A DNA stretch of 64,000 bases, taken from assembly GCF_041296385.1 (NCBI RefSeq), contig NC_091014.1, forward strand, positions 16,963,578-17,027,577. Direction: 5' to 3'. Every line of letters starts with the position of its first letter. Position 1 is the first letter of the stretch. The notes under the pieces were generated by a model. It had not been told where the DNA came from and did no database searches. It saw nothing but the letters and a program-made list of their open reading frames with translations. The DNA is from Aphelocoma coerulescens (Eukaryota; Chordata; Aves; Passeriformes; Corvidae). The position numbers and the translations under genes are program-made. Positions 24,532-37,300 of this stretch are shown here, one piece after another.

Positions 24532-27500
24532 TTTTGCAAATTTTACAATTTGTGTTTTAGTAATTTTTTTCCTGTATAGCTCAACAGTTCCAAAAATTGT
24601 CATGTAGTTTTCCATATACGTAAACTAGTTACAAATTCCATGTACATTTTCAAAATATGGTTGCGACTTCATGAGAAAACATACAGGTAGTTGTGCTTCA
24701 TTTCTTTTTAACATTCTTTGGTGAGAGGACTGTGTTTATAAATGCCATTGTCATATGCCATTCAGTGTATTTCAATTTATTTTCCATGGAAATTTGCATT
24801 GGAAAGATGTGATACCAGTGCTTTTCAATTTAAATGCATTAACATCCACTAAGGAAGTTGCAATATCTGCATTTTGAAGAGTGACGTATGTTGTGCAAGC
24901 TGAAGGATTGTGTTAATCTAATCAAACTGTCAAAACAATCCTACTTACAATATTCTTCTTCATAAACCCAGTAAGCATTTGAACTTGTGTTTTATGCCTT
25001 TTTCCTAGCAGAAAATAAGCATCGATCACACTCAAAGCATTTAGAAATGAGAATATTAACAAAGATTTAACTGGCAAGCTAGTATGCAACTGTGAGTAAT
25101 GAACAGGAAAACCTATATCATGCCAGTTGCTCATCAACAGTAATTAAAATATAGTTTATAAACTTACAGCTGATACTTTAAAAAGAAGCAAGGTACATAT
25201 TTTCTATACTTTTTAATATAGCATTTCAATCAAAGATACTTTCCTTTTTGAGGATAGCTGATTAGTAGTGATTCATACAAAGCTCACATTATCTTCCTGT
25301 GTGATTATCTTTCAACCTGCAGATTAAGTCATATTTTAAAACAGAGATTCGTTATAAGAGATTTATTTCTAGTTTTGATGTGATGATGTTTTTTTCCTAC
25401 TGACTAAAAAGACATGTTTAAGTGTCATTTTGTCCTAGTATACTTTAGATATACTTAGTTATCTTAACTCTGTTATTACTTTCTGTTATATCACATTACT
25501 TCAGAGACTGAACACAGAGGAAATATTAATAGCTGTGGTGATTTATTATTAAAATGCCAAATTGGAAAAAAAGGTGCACAGAAGTACTACTGTTGGGGAG
25601 CAGACCAAAAAAACCCCACTAAACACGTTTCAGGATAGTTTGCAGTTAAAGTATCTTTGGTAAACCTTTTCTTGTTATCAGTTTTGATGTAAAACAGTGT
25701 CTGAGTAGTTATCAATTTAGAGAAGACAGTGTGAGCCTCTGGGAAGTACTAATGGAAAGATATTTTGGTATAACACTCTTTCTCCTTTATTCACTGTGAA
25801 GGAACTTACTTTGTCGATTAGAAATTTAAAAAAGTCATTCAATTACTTTGTAATGCGCAATAGTTGAAGTTGAAACAAAACAGATATTCCTTTATTTCAT
25901 CTGAACAAAAAAGTAGCATCTGGTAGCATAACAGGTAGAAAGTTTTCGGATCAAAATACGATTTTAAGTTGATGAACAGAAAGTACTGCAGATGTCTGTG
26001 TATTTTTCCTATATGTGCTAGTTGTACACGTTATGTACATGTTACATATTTAGTTTTGAACATGTCTTTATTTAATATCAGGTGATCAGGAAAGAAAAGT
26101 GAATAACAGAATAGGAATACCTGCAGCTGCTAAAACTCATTCAGAATAAACATAGACCTGAACTTACAAACCAAGAAAAGCAGAAAAACCTTCTGAGACA
26201 GAGTGACAAAAATATAGTGGCACTTGAAATTCCCATTCATGTAAATGTAAAGTGACATGGAAAGATTTGGGGAGAAAAAGAAAATTATATTCTGGTACAT
26301 AATCTTTAACTATGAACTGTGTGTTGCCAATTAGGAACAAAACTAAAGGTCATAACACTTTTATGAAAGTGTTAGAATGAAGAATGAGGACCCTAATTTT
26401 GCCATTATATAAATCTATGGTGTTCCTATGGAACAGGTTGGAGGAAATTGAAGATAAGTCAAAGCAAAGAATTGCACCTTCAAGATTCCTTAGCCTGGGG
26501 GAGAAAAGAAAAAAAGATTGAGAGAAGAATGTAGTACAAGTGTACAAAGTACCTGTGACATAAGGAAAAGTTTAGTCACATTTAAAAACTGGTATAAAGG
26601 TCCAAGCCTAAGATAGTTCTTTATACAGCACACAGTTTAACTGCTGAACTCTTTACCACAACACTCCATGGGTCCTGAATGTTATGTGGATTCAGAAAGG
26701 GACTGAGCAAACTTATGAGAGAAAAATCTATCATTAGGAATTGAAGCAGATTCCAATATCTAGATCAAGATACCTCTGTGCTATGATGCTGGTGGATGGG
26801 AACAAGTTACCTAAAGCTTGCACTTCCTTGAATTTTCCCTTACTGTTAACTGTCAAAGACAAGACAACCTAGATTCTTTAAGAGTAGCCATACTGGGACA
26901 CTGAAGCTCACATGTTGATAACATGTGCATGTATTCCACATAGAAGAAGATCTTTAGGTTAGAAAGATACTATTTTTTTACAGTTTTTTACAAACTCCAT
27001 GTGATTCAAGACTGTTTCTTCTTCTACAAGGCACTGTGTTTTTTCATAACCGCATCACGGTTGGAATGTTTTATGTTGCCTCAAGGGTCTAAGGAATGCA
27101 AAGTTGGCATGCAAAATTAGGCAGCATTTCTTCATTCACAGTATTTTTTAGCTTACAATACTGATATTGAATTTTTCTACTAATTTACATATTTAAATAG
27201 AAAATTGCAACATGTTGATTTGCGAGACACTGAAATCTGTGTTTTCTATGTAAATTTATTTTGTTTAAAAACTATATTCTTAAATGTGTCCTCTTTTGTT
27301 TTTCAAATATATTTTCTGCTCTTCTTTCCACATACATTTTATTTGAGCACTTGGCAATATGACACAGTAAGAAAATTTAATTTCCTTGTTTGGTCTTCAA
27401 ATATATGAAGGGAGCTGTGAGGAGAGCAGGTTTCTTCATTCAGTCCAGGTCAGCAGGTTGCTTGATTTGCTGACAAATAAATAAGCAGAGGAAAGTGCCA

Positions 27501-29261
27501 AGAAAAAAATTGATACAAATATTTTACATAAAATATGATTTGTATTCTAGGAAAATTATCTTTGCTTCTAATTAAGAAAGCCTTTAAATAATTATTCATC
27601 AAAGTTCTTATTTTTAATGGGATTATGATAGGTAGACCTTTTTGTGTTAATAAACTTACTTAAAGTGCAAAGTGGTTTCCTCTAGGTGTTAAGGTTGCTC
27701 ACAGTATAAAGACCTGCTTTTTGTCTCCTTTCTTTACTGCTTCCTTTTCCTGGTCTCAAGCAAACATCCATTTTGACCTCCAGTTTTTCCAGTAATCCAC
27801 TTTTTAATATTTATATCTTATTTAGTTCCACATTATTCATATGAGAATCATTTTGTTCTTCACAAAATTTTAATACCAGTTTTGTATGTTTAAATGCCAG
27901 GAACACATATATCATATATTTGGAAATATATATTTCTTTAATTTTAAGCATGGTAGTTTTCCACTATGGATAAGACATTTATATTGTTTAACAGCATTAA
28001 CAAAACCTAATGTTATTCCTTCAGCAGGGGAGCAGGGATGAAGCAGGGAGAACAAAGTGTAGGAGAGATGAGTCATCTTGTTTTTAATATTTCTAAATAA
28101 AACAGTTGTGTTAACATGCTTTGATCCTTCAATAAGTGCTTGGAAAATGAAGGGAAGATAAAAAATTCTTTCATCTTTTTGAATAATTTCAAACCATTTG
28201 GAATTTGGTTTTCTTCCAGGTTGTCCCTTTATATAAGTACTAAATACCACATTATTAGGTTTTCCATCATATTGCTAAGTCCAGGTAATTAACAAAAAAT
28301 TATGCAAAGTATAATGTTGCAGGTACTTTTATTGTAGTAAGTAAGTCTTGTAAAGCACTTTTTAATGAGGAATTTAACAGTTGCTCATTTTGGTATTAAA
28401 ATGTAATGACTATCTATTTTCTTTTAGATGCATTTGAATTTATGATTTAAGCTACTCTGTGCATTTTATCCCCTTAGCTTTTATTCAGATTAATCAGCTT
28501 GTTGCTATAAATATTTTTTCCTTGTGTCATTTCCAAAAATTCTGCTAGTATCAGTAGAAAAGTAGACTTTGTAGAGTTAAATCTATATTAAATGTTTTTA
28601 CTCACCAATGCAATTATACCTTTTTCTTCTTGCCCTTATTTTGCTTCATTGCTTTCAGAAGTGCAAATAAATCCTGAATCAGAAAACTTCATATTTAGAA
28701 GGAGTTCTTGGAAGTGTGAAGATGAGCACATGTGGAATCATGCGTATCTGTGCTAAAACAAGCTTAATCTCACACAAAATTATGAAACAGATGCCCATAA
28801 GTTCATTAATGTTGTGCAAAAACAGTGTGTTAACAACCTTGGGAGGTGTTTATCTCATCAAGTATGGGTCTCCTTGCAATCTACCTTTGGTGCAGCCTAG
28901 TTCTTTTGCAGAATGCTATTTACTGAAACCAAGTGTGAGTTGTGAGTGCTTTCTTGTTCTCCTGTCAGTGAGAGGGTTGAACTTGTGGTGTCTCAGCTGC
29001 CATTAATTTCTTTCCTTCTGCCCATGGCTGTGAGGAGGATCCTTTTCTAACACAACTTTATTGTTTATTAGACATGATTAAGTTTAGGCAAGGCACAGGG
29101 AGCTAGGCAGAGCTGGGCAGTTCTGTGTTGTGCTGCTGTGAGAGGAGGCTGGGAATGGCTGGCTGACCATGTTAGAAGCAGTCATTTCTGCCCATTTCTA
29201 CATGAGATGTGAGTCAGTTTTACTGACTGCATGTGCTAATAACTGTTTTTTCTGATGTAAT

Positions 29262-29330
29262 TCGTAGAGCAGAATAGAATAGTTCATTTGGAAGGGATGT
29301 ACAATCATCATGAGTCCAACTGCCTGACCA
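29262..29330 (-). mobile_element. CR1 3'-end fragment (antisense)
   Basis: The + strand reads GAATAGAATAGTTCATTTGG, then AAGGGATGTACAATCATC and GAGTCCAACTGCCTG. This is the degraded reverse complement of the CR1 3' terminus (consensus pattern: AGAATAG...TTGGAAGGGACC...ATC...AGTCCAACTCCCTG). About 70 bp remain; beyond 29330 the similarity is lost. Confidence 0.65.
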
Positions 29331-29703
29331 CATTATGATAAATTTTTGTTGCTCACCTACACTAAGAAAAAACAAAAAATATCAATGCTTTACTGACTTC
29401 TCTTGATGCTTTCTCTTCCGTACATTACTAGGAAAGGGTGTCACCAAAATACAATATATTTAAATCTAGCACCACTGCAGATACAATTTTAGCTATATAC
29501 TTTCACTGGGGAAGGTGTTTTGTAGGGCTTCATCCTGAGTTTTGATCTTTTTACAAGCATGATTGAGAGGTGCAGGAAACTATTTAACACATTCCTGCTG
29601 GAAAAGTTGCTGTTTATGTCACAGGAGCAGTGTAGTTTCTCAAGAAAATGTGATCAGTTGAGTCACTCATTAAGTTTTATTGCATCTCTGGTTTGCTGAG
29701 ATG

Positions 29704-29898
29704 TCAGCTCGTGTTCTGAAAATAGTGTTCAGAAGCCTCATTCACCAATGCCTTATTCCTGAGAAGAGGCACAAAAGTTGTTCTCTGTTTCTCCAAGCTG
29801 GATTTGATGCTGGCATACGTTCCTGTTCGCTCTAAAATGGACTGTAGCGTGTTGTGCACTATTGAAATAATCTGCTTCTGGTCAAGCACAAAGGCATT
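29704..29898 (-). pseudogene. Coding-like open frame, unknown origin
   Basis: A minus-strand frame of about 64 codons runs from just after a TGA (29899-29901) to a TGA at 29704-29706. It contains LDQKQIISIVHNTLQSILE, RTGTYASIKSSLEKQR and LLRNKALVNEASEHYF. There is no ATG at the start. Its composition (few Cys, Ile-rich or Lys-only runs; retained CpG codons such as GCGAAC and ACGTAT) is unlike neighbouring chance ORFs. The pattern L..L...G....IK..L, then LVNE, faintly recalls the N-terminal region of FOP/CEP43-like proteins, but I would not assign it. It may be a retrocopy fragment or chance. Confidence 0.3.
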
Positions 29899-32163
29899 TC
29901 ACAGTCTACAGCACCATCCTTCATCCTTTATGGAGCAGTACAAGAATTTAAATAAGCTCTCATGCAAGGAAGATTATTTCTCTTTAATATAAACATTTTA
30001 ACTGAAGGGAGAAAGAATATCTTATTGACTGTCAGGAAACAGAAGTGTAAACTCATTCGGTTTGTGGTTATGAAGTATAAGATTTAGAGAATTAATGAAC
30101 TTGCAACTTAGTGTTGATTTAAAAGAGAATGTAGTACAAAAAGAATTAAGGTTTCCTAGGTTAGTTGATTCATTTTCTTTGCCAGCTTTCTGATGTCTTT
30201 CCTCCCTTCAGCCATTCTATCTTATCTACAAGACTGCGTAGACTTTTCCAGGTCATTGTGAAAATAAGTTTTGATATAATATTTAAAAATATTTCGTAGA
30301 AATAACCTTTCTAGAGGAAGGACACTGCTTTATCACTGGTCAGAAAGTGGAATTTATCATAACTAACTATTGAAATATAAATTTTTGGAAAGCACTTTAT
30401 AATGTATTTATTACTGAACATCCACTAATGCACGTGAGCTAGAAAAACGCACTTTTTATTTTTCCTGCACTTTTTAGTTTTCCTACTAAAGCATAGCTTA
30501 CTTTCATGGTGGAGTGTTGATTTTTGTATTTGAAATTACAAAAATAAAAGTGAAAACCTCTATTAAGTTATGAATGACAATTCAGTTGCCTTCCTGAGTT
30601 GTCTGATAGCTTTGTCGATATGGCAGTCTAGATTCTGGGGGCATGTTTGCAGAGATTTAATATCAGGCTTATACCCTTGTTTCAGCTAAAGCCATGAACA
30701 CACCACTAAACAGTGCAGGGAGGAGACAGGCTGAGCTACTAAGAGATTCTACTTAGAATATCAACCATCATCCATGTTTTGATCTGACCTCTAGTTTTTT
30801 TCACTTTATTAAAATGATTAAGAGCAAGTCTGTGCTTAGGTCCTTGCATCAGCAAAAATAAAAAGTGCTTAAGAAGAATTGAGTATTGATAGATGAGATA
30901 TTCTGTGTAGAAATTCAGTCTTTCTCACTGGTAGCACAATTACTCCACTCATCCTTTTCCTCTGACAAATGGAACACAACTGCTGCCAGTTGTCTGCTAA
31001 TTGCATCCTTTTTATCAACTTTCAACTCTTTCTATTAAACTGTGATATGCTCTATTTAGTATATTATTCTGTAGATTTGTTTCTTAGCATTCCCACTCAA
31101 CAGATATTTATTTTTGTCATGCATGTGTTTCTCTGCGAGAGTGAGGGAGTGTGAAAGAACGTGTTGAGCAGTGTCAGAAGAAGCTCATTGCTATTCTAAC
31201 AGCATGACTGCGCTCCTTTAGGAGGGCATTCAATCCTTGGCATTCATTCCCTCACACTGATGTGATAACAGAATAAAAGAGTTTTACAGCTGATTGAAGT
31301 CAAGTAGTAGAGCCATTGTAAAGGCTCACAAGAAGATTACTGATGAATACCATTACTGCTGGAGGTTGGACTAGCAATTGTGCATGTCCGTGCTTTCTTA
31401 TAGAGAGTGAATAATGAAAGAGAGCATGTGTTAATAATTCTGAATTAGCTATGCTTTCCTTTCCTAAAGGGAAGATGGTGGTGTCTGTTTGACTTCAGAG
31501 TGCTAAGAATTATGTCATAAATGTTTACCAAGTTCTGAGAAATCTTCATTTTTAAGTGGTAATTGGAATTGTGGTTGTATTAGTTCTCTATTTTTGAATA
31601 TGAGAATAAAGGAAATTTAGAATGATATTCTGCTTTAGTCAAAAGGTGTTTGGCCATTTCAGTTATTAATGGAAATTCATAGTTTTTCCCATCTTTTGCA
31701 CTGCAACATTTTCATTTTTCTTATGACAGGAAACAGATTGAAAGCTTTGAATTTATTGCAGTACATGGAACATTCTTTGCTTATAAATGAAACCGGTGAC
31801 TGAGATAAAATTGAAGGCTCTTTTGTGGTTTAGTTTGGCTGAACATTTTTGAAACTAAAATAGTTTGTGTCTGATTTTTTTTTCCTGCAGAGAGGGAGTA
31901 TGTGGGAAAACATTACATGAAATTCCCAGTCTGACTCATTTTTTTCTGTTATGCTTTTAAGTAATGAAGGAATAAGAAATAAAACTTTGCAAGAAGACTT
32001 TCATGTGCAAGAGTATAGTTCATAACTATGTGTACTACCTCTGACAAGACCCTGGATGCTCCATAAAATCACAGGTTGGCCTTAGCCATGGTTCAATACA
32101 TGACTGTATGTGAGAACGTGTTTCAAAAGAATGATTGCAATCCAAACCACTGCAGTAGCTGTG

Positions 32164-32319
32164 TCATTCAGAAATGACTTTCTGAATCCTAGCAAGCTCC
32201 TCAGAGCCCTCTCTGGCCTCTACAAGATTCTTTTCATCAAACTCTGTTTGCTTCCTGATCCTCTCTTCAGTCTTCCTGGCTCTGGTTGATGTTCTTTGCT
32301 GTAGTTTTTCTCCCAGTGT
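32164..32319 (-). pseudogene. Coding-like open frame, possible decayed exon or retrocopy
   Basis: On the minus strand a 51-codon frame runs from a stop at 32320-32322 to a TGA at 32164-32166, with no ATG start. The translation is strongly helical and charged: pieces are RARKTEERIRKQTEFDEK and NLVEAREGSEELARIQKVIS, with about 23 of 51 residues K, R or E. This looks more like a coiled-coil protein than translated AT-rich intron. Just upstream on the minus strand, another frame (32267-32518) is also open through DDVSREEVRSLRSFPSGKLK, which would need a frameshift to join. I do not recognise the protein. It could be a decayed retrocopy, a lost exon, or chance. Confidence 0.3.
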
Positions 32320-34007
32320 TCACTGTGGTCCCTGGAACTTTCAATTTGCCTGAAGGGAAGCTCCTAAGGGATCTCACTTCTTCTCTGGAGACATCATCCT
32401 GACCTCTGGTGTCTGTTTTTTGAAAAGGAATAAACCCCCACAAACTGAAAACATATAATAATCTTTTACAATACTCTTCAGTTGGATCCTCACAAATATT
32501 CGTAGGATTACTGTACATTGTATAACCTTTAATACATATTCCATTGGTTTTGTAGATTGCAATAATTGCATGCAGTGATTATTTTTTGTCCTTTATCTGT
32601 CTTTGAGAACAATGGCAGAAATTCCATAGATAGTGTTGGTATCTCTGAATGAAAAAGGTATTATGAAAAGTAATAAATGGAAATTATGCCTCCAACTTCT
32701 ATTTTCTCTGAATTTGTTTCTAATGGAACTTTTATGAAACACAATAAATAGTATTGAAAAATGCAAGTTTTATGTAGTGACTTAGGAAATATTAATAATA
32801 CCTTGAATAAGCTCAATAGATACCAATAGCTATACAGCAGGTTTTTGCATTCTAGGCAGAAATTAATATTTTGGAGAGGAAACATGGTCTAATAGATAGG
32901 ACAGTAGAGATAATAGTTGAAATGCCTGTGCTTTCTTGCTTTTTGATTTAAATACAATCAATTTTTCTTTCTTTCTTGCAAGAAGTTATGGATGAAAATT
33001 TCCAGATAACATCGCCTACTCTTTCCTTTCTGTAAAAGGAGAACAGACTTTGTGAAAATTTTATATAAATTATTAAATACAAATCAGCTCAACAAAGACT
33101 GTATCTTCTGATTATCCTTTAATAAATTCTCATGTTGCTGAAAAAAAGATCTTATACATTGTGCTCAAAGTTCCACAAAACTAATAGTAGCATTTTCATG
33201 ATTGAGCTTTTAATAATCTTCCTGCTTGTTAATAAACAGGTTTTCTTCTCTCTAATGGGATTCTTTCCTTGTTCATAGTAATTTATCAAACCTGTGGAAG
33301 AGCAGTGTGTTAATGGGAAAACAAATCAATCTGTCCTTTTCGAGAAGTATAAACAACTTTCATTGGTGATACTTTTTTAAAGCTTAGGTCGCAGACAGAG
33401 AAAAGTTGTCTCTTAAGTCTGTTCTAACTTCATTTTAATATTTCAGAAAAAAATCTTTTTCTGCCAGTTATGTGCTGTTGGTTTGCTTTGAAACAAGCCA
33501 ACACCTGCTTTTTAATAAAACATTTTCATAATTAAAAACATCAATTTTGTTCAGTTTTCCATAAGATACAATTTGAAATGTTTTGTTTCATGATACTGTA
33601 TGACTTTTGAAGTTAAATATTTAAGTGCAGACTAAATGTTTGTATGGTTGCAGTATATTTATTTTTTTAAGTGTGATTATTGATATTATCTCTGAATACC
33701 TGCTATGTAAATGAGGTATATGGTAAAGAGATTTTTGGGATTCTGCCTCCCAGACTCCCTTCCTCTCTGGTATTGAGTCCTGTTCCATTACACATGCGCT
33801 CTTCATGGCTTTTATTCTATCTGGGCTATGAAATTCTCTTTGCCTCTGGTCCTGTACCCATTATGGAAAAGGAACTCTGCTGTTTGGTTCCCTGTAGGCT
33901 CCCAGTGAGCAGTGCTGACAACCTTTGCTTCCTGCCTGTTTCCATAGTAGCAGCACCTTGTCATTTTTGAGAAGTGATTATTAATTTGGTTTATAGTTTA
34001 AGTGCCC

Positions 34008-34385
34008 AGGCGTGCAGTGAATTTTACAGCCTTCAAAGGCTAGCCAAGCTTTAGCGGGATAACATGAAAAATAAACAGCCCTTGGAATGCTCCTGATCGA
34101 GTCCTTGCCGTCTGAAAGTTACGTGGCAAATGCAGATTCTTGAAAGGTGGCCAGGATCCATCTTCAGTAGGTCATCACGAGTCCTCAGAGTTGTAAAACT
34201 TCTGGAATCAGTTAGTAGTTTGCCACCACTGTTTCTGTCACTGTGCCTGGATGCACGGCTCTGGGAGTCTCTTCAGTGTGTAAATGTTCAGTATAACTTT
34301 GTGTGAACTGATTGCTCTGTTTCGCAGCTCATTTTGCACATTGCTTGTTTCGAGCATGTTTCTTCCAGCTACGTGCACTGTGCTG
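34008..34385. other. CpG-retaining unique segment, possible regulatory element
   Basis: This intronic stretch keeps at least ten CpGs (for example GGCGTG, AGCGGG, ATCGAG, GCCGTC, TACGTG, CACGAG, CACGGC, TTCGCA, TTCGAG), whereas neighbouring kilobases have very few. No coding frame, LTR termini or CR1 blocks are seen. Retained CpGs in a long intron can mark an unmethylated regulatory element or a recent insertion. Confidence 0.3.
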
Positions 34386-37300
34386 ACTTTGTTTTGGCTG
34401 GAATGAGCTACAGATGTTTTCAGTGTGTGGTGAGCTTCATCTTTCCACAGAGCCATTCTGTAATAGCAGAGATTTTATACTAGTAAGTTTTTAATGCTAC
34501 CCTGAAAAATGAGGTGTACAGAAAATGGTTCTGAAATGCTATTGGATGATAACTATTGATCATCATAAAATCTCTGCTTCATTTTTTTTTGTAAGATATC
34601 TAATTGCATTAAATATGGTTTATTTTTTATTTAATTTTTCTTTATCCTTTGCTATTTTGATATTGATTTAGGATGTTTGGGAATCAAGGAATCACAATGT
34701 TCAAAAAGTAACCATGGATGAGTAAGCTGTGTCAAAAATCTTGTAGCTATGTACCAAATCAAGTTGTATTTGAAGTTTACATTATTTGTGAGATATGAAA
34801 ACATCGGCACTAACTTAAATTTATGCCCAAAAATACAGCTTTACATCCTTCTTTCTAGCATTTTGGAATATATATTAATCAGATGCTAAAGTCTAAAAGT
34901 TCAGAGTCTTCAGTCTTCACTGCTATAGGCAAAGTAATGTGGGAAATATCAGTTTAATTAATTTGGAAAATATTATAAAGCTGAAGGACAGATACAGTTA
35001 ACAATTACATTTTGATGCCACATCGTTTAATAAGTAAATATGTTATTTTAGTTCACACTTTGGGTAGATAATATTTTGTTTGGTCTCTGTTGTAATTTTC
35101 TAGAGTCTGAGTTGTTACTGTGTAGCATATTTGTTTCTTTCACATTAATTTTGTTGATAAAATTCCTCTTGAAGCCTGGCAGCATAATTTTTTTATGATT
35201 TTTATTGTTGCTGGTTACAACTTAATAAGAGAGATTTAAAGAAAATTATATGTAATTTTTTTTCTTTTATAATAGTAGAAAATAAATCCAGTAAGAGTTA
35301 TTTATAATCTCACTATGTATTCTTTTAAAGTCCTAAATAAAGTAAGCAAGTAAAATGCTTCTGAAAATTTGGAGAGATGCTTAGGAATCTAATGCAGTGT
35401 CCAGGTTGTTTCAGGGGGACTAGTATTTGGTCGATAGTTTTTGATAAAGGAATTCACAGAAGTACTATACTAGATGTTAACTGTGAATGTCAGCTGAAGA
35501 GTCTGTGTTCAGTCAAAAAAATCAGCAAGAAAGCTTTTCTTTGGATCAAAGCTGTCCTCCTATTTTGAGCTGCTTAAGGGTAGAGGTAGTGATTAGGGCA
35601 CTCTTGTTTGCTTTGTCATCTGTTGGAAGTGTCTCAGGCTCCTGGTACTGAACACTCAGTCCTGTAAATGTCAGCATGGATTAGTGGAGAATTGCTCACA
35701 AAAGCTGATGGAAAGAGAACAGCAAGTCATGTTTATTGACAGCAATAACAGATTTGAGTAACTTAAACTTCACAGTCTGGTGATGTCATGTCAAACAGGA
35801 AAAACATGAAGCTGTGCAGGTTACCTCAGGCTGTCAGTATGGAAAAACCTGTTGTAGAGCAAGAGCTTTTTAAGCCCTTGTGCTGTATTTGTGATGGAGT
35901 AAGGATTTCCAGAAAAAACCTCAATGCATTATTGATAATATTAAAATGAATAAATTGCATGCAGGTGGTAGTATCTTAAAATCTGCCTCACTTTCTGCCA
36001 CTTTCTTCTTCATTTATACCACTACTGGATATTCTTGTACGAGCTTTTCTAAGAAAGTGGCTGCTGGGAAAGCCTTGATGGTTAGTGTCTGATACACCTG
36101 AGATGGAGAAAAGTACAAAAGTGCTACTGTTGTAATCATCTTGTAATTTCTCAGGGCTCTTCAGGGTCAACATAGAAATTTCGTTTTTCAGAGATAAGAA
36201 CAGTAGCATCAGAGGTAACCTCCAGAGAACCTTGATAAAGCAGATTGCAACAACTCTGCAGGTGTTGCCATTCCCACACGAGTCTTTTGCTTTATGCTGC
36301 TGTCTTCAGTCACTGGTCTGGTGTGAAAACTTACTACTAAAGCAGACTTTGTCTTGATTGTTCTGCAGTTGATTGTCAGCATCTTAAGAAGATTTAAATC
36401 AAAGATCTTACCTTGATTCAGTGTCCTGAAAGATATTTAAGTTCTGAGCAGGCTGTGGCATCTATGGAGTCATTTAGCATCTTCAGAACTTTAGTGTTAT
36501 TCACAGGAAATACTTTTGCTAAATCTAATAAAGGCAATCATATGTAGTGGATGTAGTCTCTCATTCTGATCAGAGTTCAGCAAAGCTGCACCTGATCATC
36601 ACTATTAATTCTTTGTGTGCTAACCAGTTGGTAGATGGGAATAGAAGTGATCTGTAAAGTAGTTTTGGATTATCTTGGTGAGTCTTTTGTATTAACAAAA
36701 GAAGCAGCTAGTCTTATTCATCCCAAAAAGATCAAGCTCCTGGTGATAGCTATCAAGTATTTAATGAATTTAATTAAAATTCGTGCATTATTAACATTTC
36801 CATCTGTGATATTGAGTGACTAGCAATTTTCAGATACTTGGAATGAGTAATGTTGGCTTTTCAGTTGCTTTTGACATCAGCCCTTTTATAAACCTGCAGT
36901 TTTGCACAATCACAACTATAGAGCCTCTGTGCTGGACGTAGCTGAAGAGCAGCTGAGTAATGTTCTCAGATGTTTTGCTTTTTCTTCTCTTTAATCAGAC
37001 AAGATGTTGCTGCATTCAGCAACTGCCTTCTTTAGTTTCGGTGGCATTATTAGTTTGTTTTAATAGAAGTTGAATGAAATGTGAAGTGTGCACACCAAGG
37101 AATGTTGTAAGCAGTCATATGGTCAGAAAAAGCTTGGTATAATTAAATCATCATCACGAAGCAAGATTGAACATTCAGGCAAATTGCCATCCCTAAGTAG
37201 AGGCTGATTCGGATAGTGTTGCTCTGCAATGAAACAGTGTTTTCTTGAATAAGATTTTTGCAGGGCAGCAAATGGAGAAAAATACCAGTCCCAGCTATTT

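Noticed and set aside
27912..28250. 112-codon minus-strand open frame
   Set aside because: No recognised motif. The composition fits translated AT-rich intron and no splice or start context supports it.
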